A stretch of DNA of 57,641 nucleotides from Rubrivivax sp. (GTDB lineage Bacteria > Pseudomonadota > Gammaproteobacteria > Burkholderiales > Burkholderiaceae_C). Location of the stretch: positions 1-57,641 of the forward strand of contig JAEUPD010000133.1 in NCBI GenBank assembly GCA_016788525.1, given 5' to 3'. Each line of letters opens with the position of its first letter. The stretch's first letter is position 1. Below the pieces are notes generated by a model. That model made no database searches. It was not told the DNA's origin and saw only the letters and a list, made by a program, of their open reading frames with translations. This document shows positions 26,157-33,969 of this stretch, piece by piece. Made by a program: the position numbers and the translations under genes.

Positions 26157-28124
26157 CTACGGTGCCGCGAAGGTGAACACGTCGCCGCCGGTGGCCAGCG
26201 GCCCCGAGACGTTGACATTCACCGCCGCGCCGTCGGGCGCGCAGGCGAACAGCTCGGTTTGGTCGTCGACGAGCTGGTCGGCGCGGTAGATCAGGCGCGC
26301 GCTGTCGCGCGTCCACAGGAAGTTCAAGACGCGCCCGTTGGTCACCATGGGCCCCGAGACGACCGGGTTCAGCGAGCCGTCGGGCCGAGCGGTGAACAGC
26401 TCGGTGGTTGGCGATCGCTGCGCCGCGATGTAGCCGAGCCAGGCGCTGTCGGGCGACCAGGCGAAGCTGTTGACGCCGTTGATGCTCGGGCCGGTGGCCG
26501 GTGCGCCGGAGACGCGCACGTGTCCGCTGCCGTCGGGCCGGCTGGTGAACAGCTCGAGGATGTTGTCGGTGAGCTGGTCGGCCAGGTAGGCCACGCGCGA
26601 GCTGTCCGGGGCCCAGATGAACTGGAACACCTGGCCGCCGGCCACGAGCGGGCCGGAAATGCGCTGGTTGCCAGCGCCGTCGGGGCCGCTGGTGAAGACC
26701 TCGAAGACGTTGTCGGTGAGCTGGTCGGCGCGGTAGGCCAGGCGCGTGCTGTTGGGTGCCCAGGCGTAGTCGAAGACGTCACCGTTGGCTTGCACGGCCG
26801 AGACCGCGGTGTTGCCGGTGCCATCGGGGCGCACGCTGAGCAGCTCGGCGTGCGATGCGCTGACGCCGGCGCGGTAGGCGATGCGCGAGCTGTCGGGTGC
26901 CCACGCGAGGTCGATGACACCAAAGCCTCCGGCAGCCAGCGCGCCCGAGACGCGGCGGTTGTCGCTGCCGTCGGGCCTGCTGGTGTAAAGCTCAGGCAGA
27001 TTCACGGTGCGCTGGTCGGCGCGGTAGGCGATGCGCGAGCTGTCCGGCGCCCAGGCGAAGCCGAAGCGCACGTTGCCGCCGGCCGTCATCGGGCCCGAGA
27101 CGCGCAGGTTGTTGGTGCCGTCGGGGCGGCTGGTGAACAGTTCGACAACGCCGCCGGTGAACTGCACGGCGCTGTAGCCGATGCGTGAGCTGTCGGGCGC
27201 CCAGGCCATCTCGAAGACGTTGCCGCCGGGCGTGACCAGCGGGCCCGAGGCGCGCAGGTTGTCGCTGCCGTCGATGCGGGTGGTGAAAAGCTCGAACACG
27301 TTGCGCGTGTTCTGGTCGGCCAGGTAGGCCAGGCGCGAGCCGTCGGGCGCCCAGGCGAACTGGGTCACCACGCTGCCCGCGGGCAGCACCCCGTTCAGCT
27401 TGCGTGGCGGGCTGGTGCCGTCCATGCGCGCGACGAAGAGTTCCCACACGCCGGCGGTGTCCTGGTCGGCGAGGTAGGCGACATGCGCGCCGTCGCGCGA
27501 GACCTGGAACGACAGCACCGTGCCGCCGGGCTGCAGCGGCCCGTTGAGCCGGATGATGTCGGTGCCGTCGGCTTTGGCCCGGTACAGGTCGGTGCGGTTG
27601 TTGAGGTCCTTGTCGGCCAGGAAGACGACCACGCCGCCGGGCACCGGGGGCGGCACGGGGGGCGACGGCGTGCGCCGCGGGGCGACGGTGACCCCCTTCA
27701 GCTCGGACGTGCCGTCGTCGTACGTCAGGGCAACGGTGAAGGCGAGGCGAGGCTCGTCGCTCTCGCCACGGGCGGCTTCCGCCGGCATGACGAAGTGCGC
27801 GCGGGCGTTGTCCGCGTCGCGCAGCAGCACCGGCGCGCCGCCGGTCTGTGACCACTTGAAGCGCATCGGCGCGCCACGCCCCGCCGACGACGGCACGCGC
27901 AGCACCACCACCTCGTCGGCCGCGGCCGCCAGGCGTGCCGCTTCGGGTACCGCGGGCGGGGGTGCCGCCGGTGCCGGCGGCGCCGTGCCACCAGGGGCGG
28001 GCGTGCCGCCACCGCCGCCATCGCTGCCACCGCCGCCGCAGGCGGCGAGCACGACGACGAGGCCCGCCATCAGGCCCAGGCGGCGGCAGGCGGCGCCGCG
28101 GTGGATGGGAGGGCCGTTGCGCAT
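26157..28124 (-). CDS. Beta-propeller (PD40/TolB-like) lipoprotein with ten repeats
   Basis: The product is 655 aa. The signal peptide ends in the lipobox VLAAC with Cys29, so it is a lipoprotein. A Gly/Pro/Ala-rich linker (about 30-60) leads to a small beta domain (about 65-160). From about residue 165 to the end run ten repeats of 47-52 aa, each with the form SRxAYxADQxTxxxxELFTSR, then PDG, then VSGPL and AWAPDS. The pattern is that of TolB-like PD40 propellers, which usually bind proteins or ligands in the periplasm or on the surface. Ten repeats exceed the usual six or seven blades. GAGGAG precedes ATG 28124. Confidence 0.8.
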   Translation of the reverse strand: MRNGPPIHRGAACRRLGLMAGLVVVLAACGGGGSDGGGGGTPAPGGTAPPAPAAPPPAVPEAARLAAAADEVVVLRVPSSAGRGAPMRFKWSQTGGAPVLLRDADNARAHFVMPAEAARGESDEPRLAFTVALTYDDGTSELKGVTVAPRRTPSPPVPPPVPGGVVVFLADKDLNNRTDLYRAKADGTDIIRLNGPLQPGGTVLSFQVSRDGAHVAYLADQDTAGVWELFVARMDGTSPPRKLNGVLPAGSVVTQFAWAPDGSRLAYLADQNTRNVFELFTTRIDGSDNLRASGPLVTPGGNVFEMAWAPDSSRIGYSAVQFTGGVVELFTSRPDGTNNLRVSGPMTAGGNVRFGFAWAPDSSRIAYRADQRTVNLPELYTSRPDGSDNRRVSGALAAGGFGVIDLAWAPDSSRIAYRAGVSASHAELLSVRPDGTGNTAVSAVQANGDVFDYAWAPNSTRLAYRADQLTDNVFEVFTSGPDGAGNQRISGPLVAGGQVFQFIWAPDSSRVAYLADQLTDNILELFTSRPDGSGHVRVSGAPATGPSINGVNSFAWSPDSAWLGYIAAQRSPTTELFTARPDGSLNPVVSGPMVTNGRVLNFLWTRDSARLIYRADQLVDDQTELFACAPDGAAVNVNVSGPLATGGDVFTFAAP

Positions 28125-28428
28125 TGCCGTCTCCTCAGGCAGGAACGTGCCGAAATCGGCAGGCGCGAGGTTAGACCTGGACCCCGCGGATGGATGCCGC
28201 TCACTCGTGGGGGTGCGCTGGCGGCCGGCCTCCGGCGCATCCCTCAGGCGATGCACGGCCGGGGGTGCGAACTGCGGGCCGAAACGGCCGCGTTTCCTGC
28301 GCTTGCCGCTGCGGCGCGAGGGCTACGCTGGCAGCCTGCCGCGCGCTTGCCCGGTGAGCACCGTCCACCGCGCGATCGGGGGCGGCATCGGCGCTCACGC
28401 GCACGGCCCACGACATCTACCAAGCGCC
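28125..28428. other. 304-bp divergent intergenic region
   Basis: Lies between the divergent propeller-lipoprotein and oxidoreductase genes and must hold both promoters. No supported ORF, hairpin or recognisable sigma-70 box pair was found; small reading frames here translate to low-complexity sequence. Confidence 0.5.
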
Positions 28429-29631
28429 ATGCCAACCGACCCCTCGCCGCCGCTGCGCGTGCTGATCATCGGCTGCGGCAACACCGCCGGCGGCTTCGAT
28501 GCCGAGCGGCCGGCCAGCGCCCCGCCGCTCACCCACGCCGGGGCCTACAGCCGCCATGGCGGTTTCCGGCTCGCCGGCTGCGTCGAGCCCGACGCCGCGC
28601 GGCGCGACGCCTTCATGCAGCGCTGGCTCGTCGAGCGCGGCTTCGCTTCCATCGAGGCGGCGGCGGCGGCCGGGCCGTTCGACGTGGTAAGCCTGTGCTC
28701 GCCCACGGCGCTGCATGCGGCGCACATCGCCGCGGTGCTTTCGTTGCACCCGCGGCTGCTCTTCTGCGAGAAGCCGGTGACGGCCAGCGCCGACGACACC
28801 GCCGCCGCGGTGGAGGTGTGCGCCACCGCTGGCGTGAAGATGGCCGTGAACCACAGCCGCCGCTGGGCGCCCGACGCGCGCCGGCTGCGCGACGAACTGG
28901 CCGCCGGGCACTGGGGCGCCGTGCGTTCGGCCACGGGCCTGTACAACAAGGGCGTGCTGCACAACGGCAGCCACCTCGTCGACCTCTTGCAGATGCTGCT
29001 CGGCCCGCTGCAGCTGCTGGCCGCCGGCCTGCCGGTGTTCGACCACTGGCACGACGACCCGAGCGTGCCGGCGCTGCTGCAATCGCGCCAGGGCGTGCCG
29101 GTGGCGCTGAACGTGGCGCATGCGGCCGACTACGCGCTGTTCGAGCTGCAACTGCTCACCGAGCGCGGCATGGTGGTGATGGAAGACGGCGGCGCCGGTT
29201 GGCGACTGCGCCGCACCGTCGGCGGCGTGCGCTTCAAGGGCGCCGCGGTGCTGGATGGCGGCCAGCGCGTGCATGGCGAGTTCCCGGCCAGCATGGCCGC
29301 GGCCGTGGCCGACATCCACCACGTGCTCAGTTGCGGCGGCACGCCGGCCAGCAGCGGCGAGACGGCGCTGGCCGCACAGCGCCTGGCCGAGGAGATTGGG
29401 TGCCGCGCGCTGGCGCGTGCCGCGGCAGGCGCCGGTGCCGCCGCCGAGTTCAGCCACAGCACCGAGCCGGCGACGATTTCCAGCGCGTTCCTCAGCACGC
29501 GCTCGCCGGCCACGCTGCCGATGCCGGCGGACCGGCCACGCGGCGTGCCGGTGGCCGCGGTGCCGCCGAGCGCGCCGCGGGCCGCGCGAACGCCGCGCGA
29601 CTCGTCGGCGTCGGCCGTCGCCCAGGCCTGA
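28429..29631 (+). CDS. Gfo/Idh/MocA-family oxidoreductase
   Basis: The product is 400 aa. The N-terminal Rossmann domain shows VLIIGCGNTAGGFD, VSLCSPTALHAAHI and the family EKP motif in LLFCEKPVTA; the C-terminal domain has NHSRRWAPDARRL and GVLHNGSHLVDLLQMLLGPL. These enzymes oxidise or reduce sugars, inositol or other carbonyls with NAD(P)(H). The start ATG 28429 gives MPTDPSPPLRVLIIG. The last roughly 60 residues (after about 340) are Pro/Ala/Ser-rich and not typical, possibly a disordered tail. It stands apart from the neighbours; substrate unknown. Confidence 0.82.
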   Translation: MPTDPSPPLRVLIIGCGNTAGGFDAERPASAPPLTHAGAYSRHGGFRLAGCVEPDAARRDAFMQRWLVERGFASIEAAAAAGPFDVVSLCSPTALHAAHIAAVLSLHPRLLFCEKPVTASADDTAAAVEVCATAGVKMAVNHSRRWAPDARRLRDELAAGHWGAVRSATGLYNKGVLHNGSHLVDLLQMLLGPLQLLAAGLPVFDHWHDDPSVPALLQSRQGVPVALNVAHAADYALFELQLLTERGMVVMEDGGAGWRLRRTVGGVRFKGAAVLDGGQRVHGEFPASMAAAVADIHHVLSCGGTPASSGETALAAQRLAEEIGCRALARAAAGAGAAAEFSHSTEPATISSAFLSTRSPATLPMPADRPRGVPVAAVPPSAPRAARTPRDSSASAVAQA

Positions 29632-29727
29632 GCCGCTGCGGCCGGTCGGGCCGGGGTCGCCCTGCACCGGGGCTGGCCGGTAGCGTGGCCAGCAGCCCCG
29701 GTGGCGGGGCCATGGAGACCGGCCATC

Positions 29728-31506
29728 ATGAAAGAGATGCTTGTTGCCGCACGTGGGCGCCACGCCCTGCACGAAGGCACATCGAAGCGGCTGCTCACTG
29801 CGTTGGTGTGGCTGCTGTTGCTGAGCGCCTTCAGTCTGCTGGCGACCTGGACACCGGCCGCGCGCGCCCAGGCCGGCGCCGAGGCGCCCCGCGGCCGGCT
29901 GGTCGACCCGGCCTGGCTGATGCAGGCGCTGAAGGGCGCGGCTGCGGCGCCGGGGGCCACGGGGGCGCCGCTGGTGGTGCTCGACGCCCAGCCGGCGCCG
30001 CTGCACGCCGCGATGCACATCCCCGGGGCGCGGCACATCGACGTCTTCGCCGGTGGCGCCCGCCCCCTGGGCCCGGCCGAGATGGAGCAGCGATTTCAGG
30101 CCCTCGGGCTGCACCCGGGGTCCAAGATCGTGGTCTACGACCAGGGCGGCAACTACTTCGCGCCACGGCTGTTCTACGACCTCGTGCTGCACGGTGTGCC
30201 CGAAAGCGACGTCTACCTGCTCGACGGGGGCCTGGCGCGCTGGCGGGCCGCCGGCGGCGAAGTCACCAAGGAGCCGACGGCGCCCGTGGCGCGCGGCAGC
30301 CTGCGCGTCAGCCAGGTGCGCGAAGAGCTGCGCACGCAGTTGCCCGAGTTCCTCACCGCCTCGGGCGACCCGCGAGGCAACGCCCTGCTCGAGGCGCTGG
30401 AGCCGGCCTGGTACTACGGCGCGACGGCCTGGTTCGGCCGCGGCGGCCATGTGCCGCGCGCCTTGATGACGCCGGTGCCCGAGTTCTTCAACGCCGACAA
30501 GACCTTCAAGTCGCCGGCCGAACTGCGCCGCATGATGGCCCACCTGGGCGTCAAGCCGGAGCAGCAGGTCTACAGCTACTGCGGCGGCGGCTTCGCCGCG
30601 GCGGTGCCGTTCTTCGCGCTGAAGTACGTGGCCGACTTCCCGCAGGTCAAGCTCTTTCCCGGCTCGCAGCTGGACTGGCTGCGCGACGAGCGCGGGCTGC
30701 CGATGTGGACCTACGCTGCGCCGCGCCTGATGCGCGACACCGGCTGGCTGAAGGCGTGGAACGGCAAGCTGCTGCGTTCGACGGGCGCCTCGCCGCTGGT
30801 CGTGGTCGACGTGCGCCCGCCCGAGGCCTACAAGGCCGGGCACCTGCCCTATGCCGTCAACGTGCCGGCCGAACTGTTCCGCCGCCACGCGCACGAGCCC
30901 GACAAGCTCGCCGCACTGCTGGGGCCGGCGGGCGTGAACGCGGCACTCGAGGCGGTGGTGGTGGGTGAAGGCGGCGTGGATGCCGATGCCGGGTTCGCCT
31001 ACTGGATGCTCGAGCGCCTCGGCCAGCGCCGCGTGTCGATCTTCGTGGACAGCCTGGAGCGCTGGGCCGAGCAGGGGCAGGAGGTGGCGCGCGAGCCCAC
31101 GGTGGTGGGCCCGGCCACCAAGCCCGGCGAGATCACGATTGCGCGCACCACCTACGCGGCGCCGGCGCGGGCTACCGGGCTGGTGGCCGAAGCGCCGCTC
31201 GCCGCCGGGGCGGCCGCCGCACCGCTGTACCCGCGCGTGATGGTGGCGATGGGCGCCAAGCCGCCTGCTCCCGCGGCAACGGGCGGGCCCGGCGCGGCCC
31301 GGGTGGTTCACGTGCCGCTGAAGAACCTGCTGCAAGCCGACGGCCGCCCCAAGCCGGCCCACGACCTGTGGAGCCTGCTGGCCAAGGCCGGCGTCCCGCG
31401 CTACGCCGAGCTGGCGCTGGCCGCGGACGATGCCGGCGAGGCGGCGGCCGGCCACTTCCTGCTCAGGCTGATGGGTTTTCCGGACGTCAAGGTGGTGTGG
31501 CCCTGA
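29728..31506 (+). CDS. Exported multi-domain rhodanese-like sulfurtransferase
   Basis: The product is 592 aa. An N-terminal hydrophobic segment (LLTALVWLLLLSAFSLLATW, about residues 24-43) with ARAQAGA after it indicates export. At least three rhodanese-like units follow: about 60-190 (HIPGARHIDV, SKIVVYDQGGNYFA), about 240-325 (VYSYCGGGFAAAVPFF, catalytic Cys285) and about 345-460 (VVVDVRPPEAYKAGHLPYA, VVGEGGVDADAGFAYW). Only the middle unit keeps the active-site cysteine; the first has Asp-Gln-Gly-Gly and the last Glu-Gly-Gly at that position. It may transfer sulfane sulfur in the periplasm or act as a binding scaffold. ATG 29728 follows GGAG by 10 bases. Confidence 0.8.
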   Translation: MKEMLVAARGRHALHEGTSKRLLTALVWLLLLSAFSLLATWTPAARAQAGAEAPRGRLVDPAWLMQALKGAAAAPGATGAPLVVLDAQPAPLHAAMHIPGARHIDVFAGGARPLGPAEMEQRFQALGLHPGSKIVVYDQGGNYFAPRLFYDLVLHGVPESDVYLLDGGLARWRAAGGEVTKEPTAPVARGSLRVSQVREELRTQLPEFLTASGDPRGNALLEALEPAWYYGATAWFGRGGHVPRALMTPVPEFFNADKTFKSPAELRRMMAHLGVKPEQQVYSYCGGGFAAAVPFFALKYVADFPQVKLFPGSQLDWLRDERGLPMWTYAAPRLMRDTGWLKAWNGKLLRSTGASPLVVVDVRPPEAYKAGHLPYAVNVPAELFRRHAHEPDKLAALLGPAGVNAALEAVVVGEGGVDADAGFAYWMLERLGQRRVSIFVDSLERWAEQGQEVAREPTVVGPATKPGEITIARTTYAAPARATGLVAEAPLAAGAAAAPLYPRVMVAMGAKPPAPAATGGPGAARVVHVPLKNLLQADGRPKPAHDLWSLLAKAGVPRYAELALAADDAGEAAAGHFLLRLMGFPDVKVVWP

Positions 31507-31543
31507 TCGCTGGCGTGCAACCCTTGCCCACGCGCCCGCTCGC

Positions 31544-32368
31544 TCACATCTGCCGGAACAGGTGCAGGTAGGTGCGGCTCACCGGCAGCACCTCGCGCCG
31601 GCCCTTGAGATGGATGTCTGCCGTTTCGTTCTCGCCGCGCACCACGTGGCTCACGGCGGCGAGGTTGACCACCACCGAGCGGTGCACCTGCACGAAGCGC
31701 CGCGCGTCGAGCTGCGGCAGCAGTTCCTTCAGTGGCACGGTGATCAGCGCCTCGGCCGGCTGGCCGTCGTCGCCGCGCCAGGCCACCAGGGTGTACTTGT
31801 GGTCCGAGCGCAGGAAGTCGATGTCGTCCACCGCGATCAGCCGCAGCGTGGGCCCCACCGTGGCGCGAATCCATTGCAACGGAGCCGGCCGGTCCGGCGC
31901 CGCGGCACCCGCGGCCGCGCCGGGCGCAGGCCCCTGCAGCTGCAGCCGCGTGGCAAGTTCGCGCACCAGGTCTTCGGTGTTCACCGCGGGCTGGTCGACG
32001 CGCAGCCGCTCCTGCAGCCTGGACACGGTCTCGGCCAGGCGGGCCGGCGCCACTGGCTTGACGAGGTAGTCGAGCACCCCGCGGTCGAAAGCCTGCAGCG
32101 CGTATTCGCTGTAGGCGGTGACGAACACCAGGTGCGCACGCCGGCCGATGTGACGCGCGGCGTCCAGGCCGTTCAGGCCGGGCATGTGCACGTCGAGGAA
32201 GCAGATGTGCGGCGCGTGGCGATCGAACAGGTCGATGGCCTCGCGGCCGTTGCGCGCCTGGGCCACGATGCGCAGCTGCGGCCAGGCCTGGGCGAGCAGG
32301 CCGGTGAGTTCCGTGCGCAGCACGGGCTCGTCGTCGGCGATCAGCGCGCTCGGCGCGGGCACGTTCAT
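31544..32368 (-). CDS. LytTR-type response regulator (LytR/AlgR family)
   Basis: The product is 274 aa. The receiver domain (about 8-125) has the acidic pair in IADDEP, phosphoacceptor Asp59 (CFLDVHMPG), Thr/Ser in VFVTAYSE and Lys in YLVKPV. The LytTR DNA-binding domain (about 165-272) shows LIAVDDIDFLRSDHKYTLV and RRFVQVHRSVVVNLAAV. It should bind direct-repeat promoter sites when phosphorylated. The partner kinase gene lies 58 bp upstream on the same strand. Targets unknown; the giant repeat gene beyond the kinase is a neighbour worth testing. Confidence 0.92.
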   Translation of the reverse strand: MNVPAPSALIADDEPVLRTELTGLLAQAWPQLRIVAQARNGREAIDLFDRHAPHICFLDVHMPGLNGLDAARHIGRRAHLVFVTAYSEYALQAFDRGVLDYLVKPVAPARLAETVSRLQERLRVDQPAVNTEDLVRELATRLQLQGPAPGAAAGAAAPDRPAPLQWIRATVGPTLRLIAVDDIDFLRSDHKYTLVAWRGDDGQPAEALITVPLKELLPQLDARRFVQVHRSVVVNLAAVSHVVRGENETADIHLKGRREVLPVSRTYLHLFRQM

Positions 32369-32426
32369 GGGCGGGCCGCCGGCAGGCGGCGTGCGTCGGC
32401 GCGGGCGCCGGGCCGCGGCGGCCCGG

Positions 32427-33557
32427 TCATGCGGGGCGGCCGCTCAGGTCCTGAGCGGTGGGTGGGGCGGCCGGCCGGGCCGGGAAGTCGACCTCGGCGC
32501 GCACGCCGCGCGGCTCGAGCGCGCTCACGCGCAGGTGGGCGTCGCCGCCAAAGGCCAGTGCCAGCCGCTCTCGCAGGCTGCTCAGGCCGGTGCCCAGGCC
32601 ACCGCCGCCGCCGCTGCTGCTGCGCTGCAGGCCGAGGCCGGTGTCGCACACGCACGCGCGGCAGCGGCCGCCTTGCACGCGCACCTGCACGTCGATGCCG
32701 CCGCCGTCCTCGGCCGGGTCGATGCCGTGGCGCACGGCGTTCTCCACCAGCGTCATCAGCGTGGCCGGCGGGCAGGCGAGCCCGCGGGCGGCCTCGTCGA
32801 CATCGAGCGTGAAGTGCATGCGGTCGGGCATGCGCATGCGCATCAGCTCGAGGTAGGCGCGCACCAGCTGCGCCTCGTCGCCCAGCGTGGTGGCGGCGGC
32901 CGAAAGCCGCGGCACCGCGGCGCGCAGGTAGTCGATCAGGTGATCCAGCACCTGGGGCGCCTGCGGCGAGCCGGCGTTGACCAGCGCACGCACGTTGGCC
33001 AGCGTGTTGAACAGGAAATGCGGCTGCACCTGCGCCTGCAACAACCGCAGCCGTGCGTCGCCGGCCTGGCGCTCTAGTTCGCTGCGCTCCAGCTGGAAGG
33101 CCAGCGCCTGCTCGCGCGCGAAGGCTTCGCGCTGTCGCACCAGCGCGGCCAGGGCCACCCAGGGCGCCACCAGCAGACTCGAGGCCATCAGCACGCCGAA
33201 GCCGCCGGCGCGGCCCTCCACCTGCCAGAACGGCGGCTGGCCGGGCGGGGTGCTCAGCACGTAGATCGTCACCCAGGCCAGCGGCACCGTCACGCCCACT
33301 GCCGCCACCTGCAGCACCCAGCGCGCCAGCCACCGCGGCAGCCGGCGCGGCCATTGCTCGAACAGGCCGAACACCAGCATCAGCAGCAGTGCCACGCCAA
33401 ACATGCGCAGCGCCAGGCCCGCCAGGCTGGTCTTCCAGAAGGTGCTGAACAACGCGAACAGCACCGCGCAGATGCCCAGCGTGACCGCGACACGCCGCCA
33501 GCCGACCAGCGGCGCCACGCCATGCCGACGCCCGGGCAGGAAAGTGGCGGTCTCCAT
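32427..33557 (-). CDS. LytS-type sensor histidine kinase
   Basis: The product is 376 aa. Four hydrophobic segments lie within residues about 23-140 (VAVTLGICAVLFALF, MFGVALLLMLVFGLF, VLQVAAVGVTVPLAW, VLMASSLLVAPWVAL), so this is a membrane sensor with little periplasmic sequence. The His-kinase domain has phospho-accepting His180 in QVQPHFLFNTLANV and the ATP-binding N-box LVENAVRHG, then GLGLGTGLSSLRERL-like G-boxes. It should phosphorylate the adjacent LytTR regulator. ATG 33557 (METATFL) is chosen because it starts just before the first membrane helix; the longer frame is basic filler. Signal unknown. Confidence 0.9.
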   Translation of the reverse strand: METATFLPGRRHGVAPLVGWRRVAVTLGICAVLFALFSTFWKTSLAGLALRMFGVALLLMLVFGLFEQWPRRLPRWLARWVLQVAAVGVTVPLAWVTIYVLSTPPGQPPFWQVEGRAGGFGVLMASSLLVAPWVALAALVRQREAFAREQALAFQLERSELERQAGDARLRLLQAQVQPHFLFNTLANVRALVNAGSPQAPQVLDHLIDYLRAAVPRLSAAATTLGDEAQLVRAYLELMRMRMPDRMHFTLDVDEAARGLACPPATLMTLVENAVRHGIDPAEDGGGIDVQVRVQGGRCRACVCDTGLGLQRSSSGGGGGLGTGLSSLRERLALAFGGDAHLRVSALEPRGVRAEVDFPARPAAPPTAQDLSGRPA

Positions 33558-33969
33558 CGCGCGGCATTGTCGGCCGCGGCCGGCGTGCCCGACGGCCACA
33601 GCCGACGAAGCACGGTGCCGGGTGCCCGGGAGACGCCGCGCGCCGGCGAAGCGGCGGGTGCGTGGCCGGTTGCCCGGGTCTTGCGGCGCCCGAGCGCCGC
33701 AGCGGCCGGGTGCCACAGCCGCCCTGTGCCGCAGCAACCGTGTCCCGCCGCGGCCCAGCCCCGGGGTGCCCCTGGCGGCACCGCCCGTGCAGATGTCACG
33801 ACCTGCCGAACAGGCCCGCGCTTCACCCCCAGTCCACAAGTTCGGCGCCGGCCCGGCAACTCAAGTCACCCGGGCCCGGCCCGATATCCGACGGACACGA
33901 ACCGGCGGGCAGGCCCATGCCTTCTCGCGCCCGCCCTGCCGGTTCGCCATACCCCGAGGGTTGAAGAAC
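33558..33969. other. 412-bp intergenic leader of the giant repeat gene
   Basis: Separates the divergent kinase and giant repeat genes. The frame of the giant gene stays open through it but the translation is low-complexity, so it is not counted as coding. An inverted repeat, gaaccggc at 33899-33906 and gccggttc at 33938-33945, lies about 25 bases before the start codon and could fold in the transcript. No clear sigma-70 promoter was seen. Confidence 0.5.
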
